Origin: Hyparrhenia diplandra
Lineage: Eukaryota > Streptophyta > Magnoliopsida > Poales > Poaceae
DNA length: 64,000 nucleotides
Direction: 5' to 3'
NCBI GenBank assembly: GCA_015847255.1
Contig: JADLZK010012248.1
Coordinates: forward strand, 62,001-126,000
The notes under the pieces are model-generated. The model was not told the DNA's origin, ran no database searches, and worked only from the letters and a program-made list of their open reading frames with translations. Positions 35,346 to 47,940 of the stretch are shown here, piece after piece. Every line of letters starts with the position of its first letter. Position 1 is the stretch's first letter. A program made the translations under genes and the position numbers.

Positions 35346-37240
35346 TATATTACACGGTTTTCAGCTAAAACTGCGCTAGCATACGACGAGTTTGATGCAT
35401 CTTATGTATATTTGGTTCCTCAGCACATAATGGAATGTGACGCGCTAAGGCCCTCTCCATGAACCTATCCAACACGTTTGTGGCATCTAGGGCTGTCCAG
35501 AGCACCTTTGCCTTAAACACTACAGTCCTAGATCCCGCACGTACGCACTTACGTATGGATTTCCAATATGTCATCCTTTGGTTTGCTTTTATTTGATCTG
35601 TGGTCCATTCGTCCCCCCATGCCATTAACCATGCTCGTGTGTTTCATCTTGGCTCCTTTGTTGTCACTCTGTTGTGACCATACTCCACCCGCTCAGTCAT
35701 GTGTCGCAGCAGATCTTGGATCTCATGAAGGCAAGCTCAAGGCACGGATGACGGTGGCAGAGTGCGGAGTTAGGTGAGGAGGGCCCAATGATCTCCGTCG
35801 AGGATGAGCTGGCCCACCTCCAAGCTTCACGTCCACATGTTAAGGGTGCTCCTTGAGACGGTTGACTACCTACTTTTGTGCTCTTGCCCCTGCTCTCAAA
35901 CTGGTATGGGCCTCAAAACCATCGGTGGCGGGTTTCGCAGGTTTGAGCCACAAAACCCAGGCGAAAGTTCCAAGGCGGAAGGGACGGCATGTGACGAAGT
36001 GAATCTACCGGTGGGGAAGGCGCAGTGGCCATCGGATCAAGAATATCCTGAGTTGGACCATATCGCCCCGTGGCTATTTGGTTTGGCTCTAATTAGGTTT
36101 AGGGATAAAATAGGGATTGTGTAATAACCGGGTTAAATAGGCAGAAGGAGTCTCCAACCTCGGGTACCTCTCCTATTCAATTTTTTAATTTTACTGTAGT
36201 TTTTTTCTTCTTCGTTAGGGCTGTTTGAGAGAGGTCCACATATGATGAAATTGGTGTGTGTAATCTGAGATTGTAACCTGTGATTTTTGAGTGGGACGAG
36301 GAGGCCCAATCCCTCCTCGTGCCCTCGGGTGTCTTGAATTTAGTCTGTGTGTTTTCGGTGCACCGTGAAGCCATTCCTTTTGTTTCGATGGAGACCGAAT
36401 GATTTTTTGGGTCGCCGTTTTTCTGTTTGTGTGTCCGGGGAGTTGGTTCTTGTTCGGTTTTCGCCGATCTAGTTTTCGTCGGGTCTGTGCAGCCCCGCCG
36501 CCCTTTGTCACTCTCTAGTTTGGCGTACAGAGGATCGGTGCTGCAGCACCTCAGGCCGTCAGGCAGTTCTCGTCGAGTGCAGCACCTCCGTTCCAATTTC
36601 TCTGTTTTCTTTGTGGAGCATCGGGTGAATCATTGATCAGCCAATCCAGAGTGCCCTGCAGTCAGGTGTTAAAGCCCATCCAGATGTGCTCCCGTGCAAT
36701 GCATTTTTTCTCTGTTTTTTCTAGTCGTCCTCAAGCAGCCTCATCACGTGCATCTCATTTTGGTAAACAAAAATTAGCTCTTGCTGGTTATGGACGTGAA
36801 TGAAAATATAAGTCATTTTGAGATTTCACTTTCAGGTTACAATAAAACAATAATTCCTCTATCATTAGTGATCGGTTGTTCCTAGCTGTGATTAAATCTC
36901 TTGCAGTTTCGGTCCTTCAGAAAAGTTTGGCCATCTAAACAGAGCGAGAGGGGGAAACCGATGCGGGTCTCCCTTTGGATGTCCGAACACGAGCAATACC
37001 ATTTCTAGTGGGGTTTTGTGTGGAAAGTGGAGGGCGGTTGCAACGATGCTAGTGTCACAATGAGTAATGCCAACAAATGTGGCATAACAATAGTAGCATA
37101 CTCAAAGCTTAGGTGGTGGACCAACCTATAGGGCAAGATCAGGTAGGCGCCTTCCCTCCCCTACTCCCAGAACCCCATCTATTGTGTGCTACCGTATTTG
37201 AAGACGAGAGCCTAGAGGCAGCACTCCGAGCTGAACTTCG
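35346..37240. other. no recognised gene; gene-fragment-like middle
   Basis: Bases 35360-35560 match 22180-22330 (CAGCACATAATG, GAGGCCCTC). Bases 35570-36640 have a higher GC content and several medium ORFs on both strands, none with a domain I know; they may be captured or retroposed sequence. No termini or target duplications seen. Confidence 0.35.
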
Positions 37241-37880
37241 GTGCCACCTGCACTATGTACGTTGTGACGTGTCTGTATGTGAACCATGAAGAAATGGAGC
37301 TGCTGACAACAATTGATAGAAGGAAGGGTCCGAGTTGAAAAGGTACAACAGATTAAAAATAGAAAACAACTATGTTGATTTAGAAATTGATTGATTGAGA
37401 AATAGTTCAGATGCCTAATGCAACCGTTAGAATTTCTTCCTTGTAAAATGATTTCATCAGAGTTGAATTAACTATAACTACACAGAAGAAGTAGTAAATC
37501 ACATTTTGCATACTAAAAATATTTAGAAAAAGCTATAGTCTATTTTGTTAGCGAATTTAAAAGTTTCACGCCTATCAAGGCTTATGTGAAAGTGTAGAAA
37601 TAAAACAATGTTCATGTTGATTTATTTTTATACAGAGTATAGTTAATCAAAATTGATGAAGCTGATACAATAGTACTACTAGTTATTCAATTGGATTCAA
37701 TGATCATGCAGATTACGGCTTCTTTTCGTCCATTATGATTAAATGTTGCTTTAAATTGACACATATTATTGATTCCTCTGTGAAAAGATAATACCTCGAT
37801 TCTTGCTTGTCATTCAATAACTTGTCCATATTACATGTGTTTTCATTATTGTTTAGCTACAATTTTGTAGTTTTAGTCTG
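37240..37880. repeat. D-unit upstream block, copy 2
   Basis: Collinear with about 22630-23400 and 43560-44195; ends at the D2 promoter. Non-coding. Confidence 0.7.
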
Positions 37881-37969
37881 CCGTAGGTAGTATAGTTCAC
37901 ATTCCAGTCTTCTTTAAATTTGTAATAAAAAAAATATTTGTAATTTTGGGCTACAATACAAAAAATCCC

Positions 37970-38016
37970 TAGCTAGGTAGCAGTTCTCATTCCAGTCTTC
38001 GATATTTGGCTATATA
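37970..38016 (+). promoter_or_regulatory. D2 core promoter
   Basis: TAGCTAGGTAGCAGTTCTCA, TTCCAGTCTTC, and TATATA at 38011-38016. A second, TATA-poor copy of the box lies about 90 bp upstream (TTCACATTCCAGTCTTC). Confidence 0.65.
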
Positions 38017-38044
38017 CACCCGCAGCAGTCGTAGCTATATATAC

Positions 38045-39100
38045 TCAATTGGGCTTGCCTAGTTTACGCTACTGCAAATCGACACAACAACCAGAGAAGG
38101 CTCAAAGTAACATTGGGAATCTTGCTTTCCATTAGTATAATATGGCAATCTCAGAACCTAGCAGATACTAGAGCCCCATGCGCAGGGAGTTGTTTTAGGC
38201 ATAGGAGGCATCTGGAACGTCTCCTCTGATTATCATGATGACAGAGAAGGTCGTCTAGTATCTAGAACACTGTACATCTCAGGGATAGTCATTGTTAGGC
38301 TAGCAGAACTACAGCAACACCTTCTCTTAACTGCAGAACAGTAACCATCTACAGAGTTCTGAATTGTTCTATAAGAGTCTAGAAACAGGGATGAGAATAT
38401 ATGAGATATATCAGAGGTAGAAGAAGGAGAAGGACCAAAGAACTACAGAGTTCTAGAATGTTTGTTTTGCACAATCTACATAAGAGGATACAATTTGTAC
38501 AAGTTTCCTCCCATTTAGTCATGATAGATGATTTCACCACTCCTGTAGGGACTCCCCTATACTTTCATCAGTGAATACAAAAAGGGCTTCATGGCGAGAG
38601 TCGTCAGAGGTGGAACAAGAGCACTGTAGCCTGTAGGCAGAGGTCGCAGAAGCCACAGCTGATCGCGTGGCGTGCTTGCTAATGACAGCGTCCTTCATGT
38701 CTGCTCATAGCTGGGTACAAAGCTGGATGACATTTGTTCTAACAAGGACTTTTGTTGCGTTCTGTGCAGGATCCAGTAGCATATATATAAACAAAATTTG
38801 GTCGTCTGAGATTATCCAACAAGGTGAATTGATATTAGTATTACCGAAAAAGTTGGCTTCACAAGTTGACTCGTCGCAACATCAAACTTGAAATATTGAA
38901 TTGGGCATGCTCAAGAATTGCTTATGGCATAAACTAGTTTAAAACACCGCATGTTGTAGCAGGTGTTTAGCTAAATAACAGATTACTGATAGTATTAATT
39001 CCACATTGCATAAATGTTCTGGTGGCCAATGACTTTGCATCAGGTTCTGAGTAATTGAGATCTCTTGCATGTTAAAAAAATAACACCGAAGCCGATCATA
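38045..39100 (+). ncRNA. candidate 21-PHAS precursor D2
   Basis: Site 38196-38217 reads TAGGCATAG, GAGGCATC, TGGAA: 19 of 22 to the consensus and 20 of 22 to members with a G at position 18 as I recall them. Predicted cleavage lies between 38207 and 38208. About 850 bp downstream is shared with D5 and D6 (GATGATTTCACCACTCCTGT, GCCTGTAGG, ACAAAGCTGGATGA, TTGACTCG-like). No ORF is conserved across the copies. A strong candidate. Confidence 0.75.
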
Positions 39101-39436
39101 GATTAACAATGATGACTTCAATTACCTAAGTATGTTATCAACATCAGGAGTCTATGGGCTTATTAGTGAAACTAAATTGAACCATATATATACATATGTT
39201 TCATGCTTGGCTGTAGCTGGTTATTTCGAAGTTATATTAATTCCTTAATAATTTGTTGGCAAACATATTTTTTCAGAGGTTTGTGTATTTTCCTTTGGGG
39301 GTTATTGGTCTGCAAGAAAATTCTTGAACCTGGAATGGAAAATTCCTGTGTGCATTGGTAGCCATATAGCTGCTAGCAAACCCTACTGATAATTCTGACT
39401 GGTGAAATCAATTTGTTTTTAAAAATGTCACATGTT

Positions 39437-39480
39437 CCTAGCTGACGGGTTGTACTTCTCAGTCCAGTAGTGTCTTATAT
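39437..39480 (+). promoter_or_regulatory. D3 promoter (diverged)
   Basis: CTAGCTGACGGGTTGTACTTCTCAGTCCAG then TTATATGTGTACAG: a diverged form of the D box and TATA, 120 bp before the D3 site. Confidence 0.4.
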
Positions 39481-39509
39481 GTGTACAGCATCAATATATG
39501 GTAGCTATG

Positions 39510-39960
39510 CTCAATTCATCTCGGCTAGTTCACTACAGAAATATGGTTGCAGCAAATAAAAGGGATATTACTGGCAACCAGAATGCAGAGAGTTGTTTTA
39601 GGCTCAGGAGGCATCTGGAACATCGACGGAGTAGATAGCCCAAATTGCCAGCCAACTTCAGTTGGCATATCTCAGAGAAATTCACTATCAAGCAAGGAGA
39701 AGTGCAGCCTGTGGTGGCTGGGAGAACTGTTGCAAGAACTGTCCCAAGATGACCGAGGTGATCACTATCCTCATCACGCAGCCATGTGTCGAACGGCATA
39801 AGTTTTGCTGGCACAGAGCGCTCTCTCCCCCTCTGCGATCTTGAGCCATCGGGATGCTCTGCGTGGGGTGTGGCCTTCGCCCCCATGTGTGAGTTGTTTG
39901 ACGGATTGATGCAGGGCGGTGCCTTGCATCATGTAATCTAGTTGTCATCGCCCATGCACT
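39510..39960 (+). ncRNA. candidate 21-PHAS precursor D3
   Basis: Site 39599-39620: TAGGCTCAG, GAGGCATC, TGGAA; 17 of 22, with the mismatches in the half that pairs with the miRNA 3' part. An 84-codon ORF covers it, but it has no similarity to other units' frames. Downstream it joins sequence common to the A-C interval (CATCGCCCA...GCTGTAATCTAG). Confidence 0.55.
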
Positions 39961-40268
39961 GAATCCACATCGCTGTAATCTAGTTGGAGGTACTACAATG
40001 ACATGAATGAATTTCTGAAAACAAATGTCAAAACATCATAAATTATGTGCAAGACGTATCACAGAGGAGGTTCGTGCCAGGGCAGCGGCTGCATATGTAT
40101 GATTATTGTCAGTATTATTATTTTTGGTAATAAGAGACAAAGTTTTAATGTTGATATGGATGCAGGCTTTATAAACTGATCTTGCGTAGTAACTCTACTG
40201 GACTAATTTAGGCAAGCATCCAATTTATATTTTGCTAGTAAGGAAGCATTTCAGCCCAACTATCTTGA

Positions 40269-40350
40269 ACCAGTACAATAAATATTCCACGTCTCATATC
40301 CTTTGTAATTTTGTCGTTTTCTGCTGGCACTCTCCTATTACATATATACA
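40269..40350 (+). promoter_or_regulatory. C3 promoter module (G-box altered)
   Basis: ACCAGT, AATATTCCACGTCTCATATC (CACGTC in place of CACGTG), TTTGTAATTTTGTCGTTTTC, and CATATATACACG with TATATA at 40343-40348. Confidence 0.55.
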
Positions 40351-40369
40351 CGTCCAGTAACTATACCCA

Positions 40370-40570
40370 TATCGAAGGAACAGAAAACTCAGTGCAATTA
40401 TTCAGAAATTGGAGCCATCTGGAATGTCTCCTGCAGTTTTGAGTCTTCTTTATCTAGTTGTGAGATAAGAGATGGTTAATGCTGCTATTTGGTAGCTGGG
40501 CGAAGAAACAAACCATGCCGTTTGTTGGAGATCACAACCATATTACACGATTTTCACCTAAAAATGAGTA
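40370..40570 (+). ncRNA. candidate 21-PHAS precursor C3 (short)
   Basis: Site 40403-40424: CAGAAATTG, GAGCCATC, TGGAA; 17 of 22 with one change in the core. The ATG of the C-type mini-ORF is lost. The body loses similarity to C1 and C2 soon after the site. Confidence 0.45.
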
Positions 40571-41550
40571 TACGCTTGAGCATTTATGGTTGATTCCTTA
40601 GCGAATAATGAAATGTGAGGCACTGAGACCCTCCTCACGAGTTCATGCATGACCCTATCTGAGACAGCACGTATGTGAAAAGCATTTTGTGTCCCTATGC
40701 AACCGAGACATAGAGTTTCAAAGTTTTTGCACTCTGAATTACATAATATTCCGTCATTTTTGTGGGCACGTGTTTTAATGTTTAAGAAATTTTTTTATTA
40801 CAAGACCACCAACACATCATATGATAACTTCAGCCCTAGGTTTTTATTCAATTGAATGGTTTTCTTCTAATCATCCGTATACAAACTCTTACAGACTACT
40901 TATCTGTACTGTAACTTTGCAAGGAAAAACACTAAGCATCGTGCACCTCTAGCCAACCTTACTTGGAAACCAAAAGCACACAGCACATTGCGCACATGTG
41001 TAAACTGGAGCTGCCAGAAGCCAAGCACTGGAAGGACACGGACTCCTCACTAGCAACCACACTGTTCTGTTTGGAACGTAGACCTCGAGCTAGGCAACCT
41101 CATGTACACATGTAATGTTCATGGAACTAATAGGCAAGATTCATTGGGCACTGTTACAGGTGAAAGATATGGACAAGGAATACATTCTGTTGAAAGGGCT
41201 GTATTGGAGGGCACAACCACATAGAGAGCTCCACAAAGTTTGTATGACAGTCTAGTAACCGATAGATTCCAAAAAATCTTTATAAAGATCATTTTCTGCA
41301 AAAAAAAAAAAAAAGTTGAGCATATAACGGGTTTGATGCATCTTGTATTGTAATTGCGGCCATATGCAAATCCTGTGTGTAGAGGCTGTAATTATGTGTC
41401 CAATTCCATTTTTAAAGAAACAGAATTCTGTGGATCCAATTTATTTATACACGTGTATATATATTGAAAGCTCTGACGTACGGGTGATCAAAATATGATT
41501 ATTTCCACTGTCACATGTCCCTTTTTTTGAAGAATCCTGTCACATATCCA
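40571..41550. other. no recognised gene
   Basis: Bases 41200-41350 partly match the end of C-type bodies (CACATAGAGAGCTCCACAAAG, as at 35280). A run of 15 A lies at 41300-41314. Otherwise nothing recognised. Confidence 0.4.
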
Positions 41551-41599
41551 TAGCTAGGTTGTAGTTCTCATTCCAGTGATTTGAGTCTTCTTTATAAAT
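41551..41599 (+). promoter_or_regulatory. D4 core promoter
   Basis: TAGCTAGGTTGTAGTTCTCA, TTCCAGTGATTTGAGTCTTC and TATAAAT at 41593-41599. Confidence 0.55.
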
Positions 41600-41624
41600 G
41601 CACCATCAATCGTAGCTATACTCA

Positions 41625-43190
41625 GTTTGGCACCTCTGCTAGTTCCTGCCAAAAAGTAGGCTAAATGAGATATTAGAGGCATCCAGCAGAACCTAGCAGA
41701 GCAGTACATATTTTAATTTCTACTTTGGGTTTGTAACAAGCAGTCAGCAACACGCGTAGCCCCGCCCCCTGTGTCGCTCTCTCAGAGGGGCGACACGGCG
41801 GCGGCCACCCATCGCCAAGTAGAAATCTCTCCGGCCGCCATCATCACACTTCCGTGGCGGCGGCGCCCAAAAAGGAGGCCGTCTGCATCTTCTTTGCGCC
41901 TACATCCCCTCCCCCTCCTCCATTCATCCTCCTTCCACGGCGAGCTGAGGCGCCAACGACGGGTCTGGCTAGATTTGGTCCCCTGGTGGGAGTCCAACCA
42001 TTGATGGCGGCGTTCCCGGCCCCCGGATCGGCAGGGCATGATCTGGTTTCGGGCCCTCGGGGGCCGTGGTCCGGATTGGCGGTTAGGCGCGGACGGCCTT
42101 CCATGTTGGCTGGGCACGGTGTCGGCGGTGGTGGCGGTAGTTTTGGTGAAGACCTTCGCGTCGCGTGTTTGGGTCGGCGGCGCACGCACTGTGTCACTAA
42201 CCTAGTTTAAGGCGTTGCTGAAGCCGCTAGTCATTCTGTCGTCGCCTATGTCCGTGCACATCCATTAACTAGGTGAAAGCCTAACCTAGGTTTTCTGGGC
42301 TGGCAGCGATTGCGCAGGTGCGTCGTTGAAGTTCTTGTGTGCCATGGTCGGACAGCTTTCAGTTCAAGGTGGAGGAGGCAATCCATGGCATAACAGCTTG
42401 GCGGTTGGTGATACCAAGTGCTTCATGTTGTTGCCAAGGAAGAAGCATCCAATCTTCAATGCTGATCGGTGTTACACGTCTTCAATACTTTTTAGGTCGA
42501 CAAACGTGTTTGGCGGCTTGATTTTGATGATGGCGATCCTACTCTAATGGAGTTGACATCACGGTGCAAGTCAAATGTCGCATAGGACTACTTGAGCCCA
42601 TTGTTGGGGATATATTTTCATCAAATTTTTTATTCTTTTTATTTGCTATAATAATTTGGCATGACTCTACCCTCGGGTAGATGAAGCCTGATAGCTTCTA
42701 TCCATTATCTAAAAAAAAACAGAACCTAGCAGCCGCACATTGAGTTGTTTAGGCATAGGATGCATATATCTAGAACTTCTCCTCGGCAGCATGAATAGAT
42801 CGAGAAGACGGTGTGCCCAACATACATATCCGAGTAAGAAGTCTTGGAACACCAAAGTTGGTTGCTGTGTGACAAATGTTGAAACGAGCTGTCCAGTTAC
42901 GGGAGTATCAGTTACGACTTGCTAGTTGCTGTCCTGGTCCTCGAAACCGCACATGCCAATCATAACCATATAGCATGCACGGTAAAGAAGCAATCTGTTG
43001 AACCTCAGCTATCATATAAACAAAATTTAGTTTTATGATGCCATATATCCAACAAGGAGAATATATGGCTATAAATACTAATCCAACTACTTTTGTCCAA
43101 CCTCAATATCAACTTGGAAACATTGAATTCCACATGTTCAGGAACTGCTTATATAATAAGATAAAATAACTACTAGCACTGATCTGAAAG
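41625..43190 (+). ncRNA. D4: PHAS unit split by a retroposon, site degraded
   Basis: The leader CTAGTTCCTGCC to CAGAACCTAGCAG is interrupted by the retroposon 41700-42719 and resumes CCGCACATTGAGTTGTTTAGG. The target position (42750-42776) reads TAGGCATAGGATGCAT, then ATATCTAGAAC: one core change and a 4-bp insertion. The downstream body keeps D-type words (CCAACAAGGAGAATAT, CTTGGAAACATTGAATT). miR2118 cutting is unlikely. Confidence 0.5.
41700..42719 (+). mobile_element. poly(A)-tailed retroposon with 13-bp TSD
   Basis: CAGAACCTAGCAG is present at 41687-41699 and again at 42720-42732, with nine A just before the second copy (42711-42719). The 1.0-kb body is GC-rich at the start and ends in an AT-rich tail (TAGCTTCTATCCATTATCT then A). 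No known domain is encoded, so it may be a non-autonomous LINE derivative or a processed transcript. It inserted within the leader of D4. Confidence 0.8.
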
Positions 43191-43228
43191 CCTTATTCAC
43201 ATAGTGAGGCATGAAACTAATTGCAGCC

Positions 43229-43482
43229 CAAAAACCACTAGCCTTTGTGTCCCCAGCTAGGCTGGTGGTGGTTCCAGTAGCTCGTTCTGGTAGCTTGAGT
43301 TAGGGGTGCTCGTTTTCTGTTAGAGTTTGTTAGTAAACCTGAACTGGTGGTAGAGCTTCTTCGCTGCTTAGAGATGGTTGTTTTATTTACATGCTTTGCT
43401 TGTAGACTGGTATCCACAGTAACCATGACCGTGGGTGCTCACTAAGCTTTCAATAAAGCTAGGTGAATACCTTTGATCTAAA
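43229..43482 (+). mobile_element. short retroposon (254 bp) with 15-bp TSD
   Basis: AAACTAATTGCAGCC at 43214-43228 and 43483-43497 flanks a 254-bp insert ending CAATAAAGCTAGGTGAATAC, CTTTGATCT and A. Its 3' end resembles that of the 41700 retroposon (CCATTATCT then A). Probably a truncated LINE 3' end or SINE-like element. Confidence 0.8.
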
Positions 43483-43559
43483 AAACTAATTGCAGCCTTG
43501 TGTTTTTTGACACCATCCTTCAGTTCTGGACTCAAACTAGTTCAGTTTTTTCACATGAA

Positions 43560-44195
43560 ACTAGTTCTGTTTCTTAACACAAATCCATCTAATAAGATAT
43601 AGTTCAGGTTCCTAATGCGAAATATCTGTTCGATTTTCTTCGTTCCCTGTAAAATGATCAAAATGGCTAAAATTTGAAAATTGCGTCACAAATTTCATCA
43701 GAATTGAATTAACATGTTGCAAACTTTTATGTTTTCAGGATAAATCACATGTTGCATACTTTATGTTTTCAGGATAAAATTATTTAGCAAAAACCATAGT
43801 CTCTTTTGTAGGGAGTTCCTGTCTGAATAAATCCAAAAAAAAAAATGTCAAGTTAATTATGCCAATTCCACACTAGGGAAAAAGTTTCACGCCTATCAAG
43901 GCTTATAGGGAAGTGCAGAAAAAAAAACATTCTTTATGTTGATTTATGTTTTATAGAGAGTATAATTATCAAAAATGATGAAGCTGATATAATATTACTA
44001 GTAGTTATTCAATTCGAGTCAATGATCATGCAGATTACGTCTTCTTTCATCATTTATGATTAATGTTGTTTTTAAATTGACACATATTATTGATGATTCC
44101 TCTGTTAAAAGATAACACCTTGATTCTTGCTTGTCATTCAATAACTTTTGTCCATAATACTGACTGGAAGGGATGGTTTGGGCTATAATATAAAA
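43560..44195. repeat. D-unit upstream block, copy 3 (belongs to D5)
   Basis: Collinear with 22630-23400 and 37240-37880 up to GGTTTGGGCTATAATATAAAA, where the MULE begins. Its continuation is at 58132 (AATATAAAAAGGCCCCTAGC). Confidence 0.75.
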
Positions 44196-46027
44196 GAGGC
44201 TTTCTACAGTACTTGATTTTGCCTCTCATTGCCTCTCGTTGCCTCCTCTAAATTCTTTTTTTCATTTGAAAGGCACTAGTACCCAAAATCTTTTTGTGGC
44301 GGGCGATTTACCTTTTGCGTGGCGGGCATAGCTGCCCGTCACTAACGAAAAGGTCACGGTTAATCGTGACCTTTTGCGTGGCGGGCGGCCGTGCCGCCAT
44401 GCATAAATCAACCGTGGCGGGCAACATAACGCGCCCGCCCGCCGCCAAAAAATGTTATCCGTGGCGGGGGCGTTACGCCGCCCGCCACGGTTAAGTTTAT
44501 TATGCGTGGCGGGCGGGTTATGTTGCCCGCCAACACGCTTGAAATTTTTTTTAAAAATAAAATAAAATACCATATATATATATACATATATATATACATC
44601 TATCAATCCATACACACATATATATAAGAAAGACAGATACTCTAATATATATCATATATACATATATATACATCGATTCTCATACGTATCCATATATATA
44701 TATACACAAGTTTCACCGATCGATCCATTTGTTCATATCCAACAAGTACTAGTTAATTACAACATCAATAAAAAAAACTGCGAGCTATATGTTATTTGGA
44801 TGAAGATAGTCCTTAAGCTCTAGCTCTTCCCATCTCCTTAGCGGCGCAAATTGTGGAAACAGCCCCAACTCACTTGTCCCACATTGAAGTACGGGTGGCC
44901 TTTATGAACTACCATGTCTAGAACAAACTTGCGGATATGCGCTCTTGTGCTTTGAACCGCATCTCGTCGGTTGCCTTTTGCGAAGACGCCTTTCCACTTG
45001 TTCCTTGAGTCCTTGAGCTGTCGGTAGCTAGATTTGTACCTTTTGCAGGCCCCGAGGAACTCACAGGACGAAGAATCCACACAAGTTTGATCCGTATGGT
45101 TGTTTGAGGCATCGCGCACACAATAAACCGGTGTTATTAGTAATATCGAAGCAATAGCTAGGTAGTCGTACTAAGAAAAACTATGTTTCATTTACGCCGG
45201 GAAATCTCGCCTGATTTTGAGCGTATCTCCATTGCGCTCCTTGCATACTCGGGATCGTCGATCCCAGCGGTTCGATCCTTCAAGTAGTGCTTGTAAGCGC
45301 TGTACGAAATGCACTATATTGTCAGCGATATATGATATTCGACTCTAGTAATTGAATAAGGAGTTCATCGATCACTTACAATCTCAAGATTTTTCGAATT
45401 GTCGGTAGCCGCACGGGTTTGAGCCTTGTAGTGAGTCAAAAAGACAAGCGGCCCTCCGTCCCGAGGAAAGATCATGAAACAGAACCCAATGTCCTACGAG
45501 CCCTATTCCGTATTGGTAAGGCGCCAAAATACATCGATACCCATTTTCCTTGACCTTTTTCATTGCTGATATGGCGTACTACGCTACTTCCAACTTCTTA
45601 GCTCTTGCGTTCTGATCCCGAATCTTACATCTTTCCTCGTCCGTCAATTTCACCAAGTCGGTATGGTCCTTGCTTAGATTAAAACCGATGATCTCGCTCT
45701 CTCATTAATGCGATGGAGAGAGGTAAATAATACCATTCTTTAACTTGTGGCCTGCATCCGCGCTCAACCTACAAGGACATGTGGCTGTGGCATAGGTACC
45801 TTTGAAACAAAGAATCTATATACGGATGCAAGGGACATGTGCAAGTAAAATTGCGCTTACATAGCAAACAAGGTGACTTGGGCAACGTCAATGTCTGTCG
45901 GCGAAGTAGTCTCGACATGTCTTGAATTCAACCAAGAACTGGACATCGGTGTGGTAGTGGAAGCACTCCTTAGGAAGAAGGACACTGAAGCTACGCAATC
46001 CACGCTTTGCGCACTCTATGTACCACG

Positions 46028-47342
46028 TGTTGACACCTGTTATAGCATAAAATTACTAGTCAACTAACATGAAATAAGGGCTTAATTGAATATCAACATA
46101 AGTCTAGGGGTTTAACTAACATAATTCCACGAGCTTTGGTGATTTATATATTTTGAGGGACTTAACAGATAAATGCAGAGAAGAATAGAGAAAGTTTCGG
46201 AATATACATCTCATACAATGACAAGACTTGACCGTGAAGTAACTCAACCCGAATTGTGGACTAAAACATTCTAGAAGGTACCAGAGGACACCAGAAGGAA
46301 CAGGAAGTTCAGAACATTCTGGACCCTGGCGGCCGCCAGAGCCATTTACGCCGGCCGCCAGGTGGGTCCCACATGTCATCCTCTCCTTTCTAGGTCGGTT
46401 TACCACCGACTTTGAGATTGTATCTACACCATTTCCATGGTCGGTTTGATCCAAGGGCTATCGTTCATCGCCAAGGCCTATATAAGAAGACCCCCTGACC
46501 CCAGGGTTAAACCCTAATTCATTACTATCTCATTATCTCTTAGTTGTAGAGGGGTCCCTTGTAAGGATCAACTCTCTCTAAGAGATTAGTGAAGGACAAT
46601 TAGACATGTAATTAGAATAAGAGTTAAGAAGAGATTAGAGCCATAGTCCTCATTAGAGACTAGAACTAATCTTGTTCCTAGAGTTAAAGTGTTGGTGATG
46701 GGAAGAGGCTGGCGAGGAAGCAGGACCTGTCGGTGACTCCTCTACATCTTGTACCATCGGAATCAAGCAACACTTGGTACTTGATTTCGAGACTTCTATG
46801 GTGGATCAACTTCTTATTTGAGTAAGTAAATGTTCTTATTATTCTTATTGTTCACAACTCTTATTTGAGTACTTTTAATCTGTAGGACCCTATAGATTAG
46901 AGGGGGTAGCTTAGGTTTAGGCGTGGTGCCTAGGCGGGGTTACTTGTGATGACACCTTATATTCCGGTCGTGTGGTAGATCGCGGGAGTGGCCGATCTGT
47001 TGAGTCCTTTGAAATTCACCCTCCGTCTATAAGACAAGTTGGGCATGTAAGTCTTTGGAGGATTGCATGTTTTCGCCCATGTTTTCCTTTGGATGCTTCC
47101 CTTTAAGACAATACCAACATATGCTTACAAGGATAAGAATTAGGCAACCATAGAAATCTCCTTATCTCTTTATCTCCTTCGGTTCCTTGACCTTTGCTCG
47201 GGGATTAGTTATATTCTTTAGTTACCTCACACCAACCTCACGTGGATTCGATATTAAAACCCTCTCCGGGTGAAATGCTCACTAGTATCCGTTAAACTGC
47301 GGATTATTATAAATATTTACGTAGGCTTAACAAATACCAACA
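46028..47342. mobile_element. solo LTR (TSD CCACG)
   Basis: It begins TGTTGACACC and ends ATACCAACA, with CCACG before (46023-46027) and after (47343-47347). It contains TATA-like CCTATATAAGAAGACCCC near 46477 and no coding sequence. A 1.3-kb solo LTR left by recombination between the two LTRs of a retrotransposon is the natural reading. It lies in the Ulp1-type gene of CACTA 3. Confidence 0.9.
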
Positions 47343-47649
47343 CCACGCATGGAACTTTCGATTCTCCGGTCCTCGTTATCGATGATTTGGGCCTTTGGTA
47401 TCATGAACTTCCCAAACTTCGAGCGAGCCGGGGCATTCGTCCGAGACAAACCCGACATAAGGTGGGGATTTTGGCCCGCAAAAGTGGCGGTACAAATGTT
47501 AGCTACGGTTGCGAAAAGAAGTAGCTAATAACATATTACAACTCGTTGTTTCATTGGGGCATACCTTTCGGACCGAACATCTATTCTTTGGGGGCCTCTT
47601 GGGTTTAGGGTACTTGTCGGCTACGACCTCCTCTTCATCGAATGTCGGC

Positions 47650-47940
47650 TTCTTCGGTGGTGGAGGGAATTTGCTAGGTCAGCTCCCTTTACGCTTCCCG
47701 GCGCTTGAGGTGTTGTCCATTGGAGGCCTTTAGTGTAGATGGGTGTCTCGTTCCCTATTCTCTCCTCGGGACTGGCACCGTGTTTTGCCGGTTGCTTCCT
47801 CGAATATCGGCTGCCCCTCATGTGCCGGCTCCCGAGGTGTCGGCTCCGAGGTGTCGGCTCCTTAGGCTCCTCGGTGCACGCCTCCTTAGGCTCCTCGGGT
47901 GTCGGCTCCTTCGGTGTCGGCTCCCTTAGGCTCGTCTTGT
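47650..47940 (-). repeat. GTGTCGGCTCC-type minisatellite in CACTA 3 gene
   Basis: Degenerate repeats of words like GAGGTGTCGGCTCC and CCTTAGGCTCCTCGG. On the minus strand they encode the Pro/Glu-rich linker before the Ulp1 domain. Confidence 0.7.

Noticed and set aside
35568..36640. Possible host gene with ORFs of 106-139 codons
   Set aside because: ORFs overlap on both strands, none has a recognisable domain or splice pattern, and no promoter was evident.
41663..41688. GAGATATTAGAGGCATCCAGC as a miR2118 or miR2275 site
   Set aside because: Only about 14 of 22 to miR2118 and about 16-17 of 22 to miR2275 as I remember it. Alignment with other D units places the true target position at 42750, so the resemblance is probably chance.
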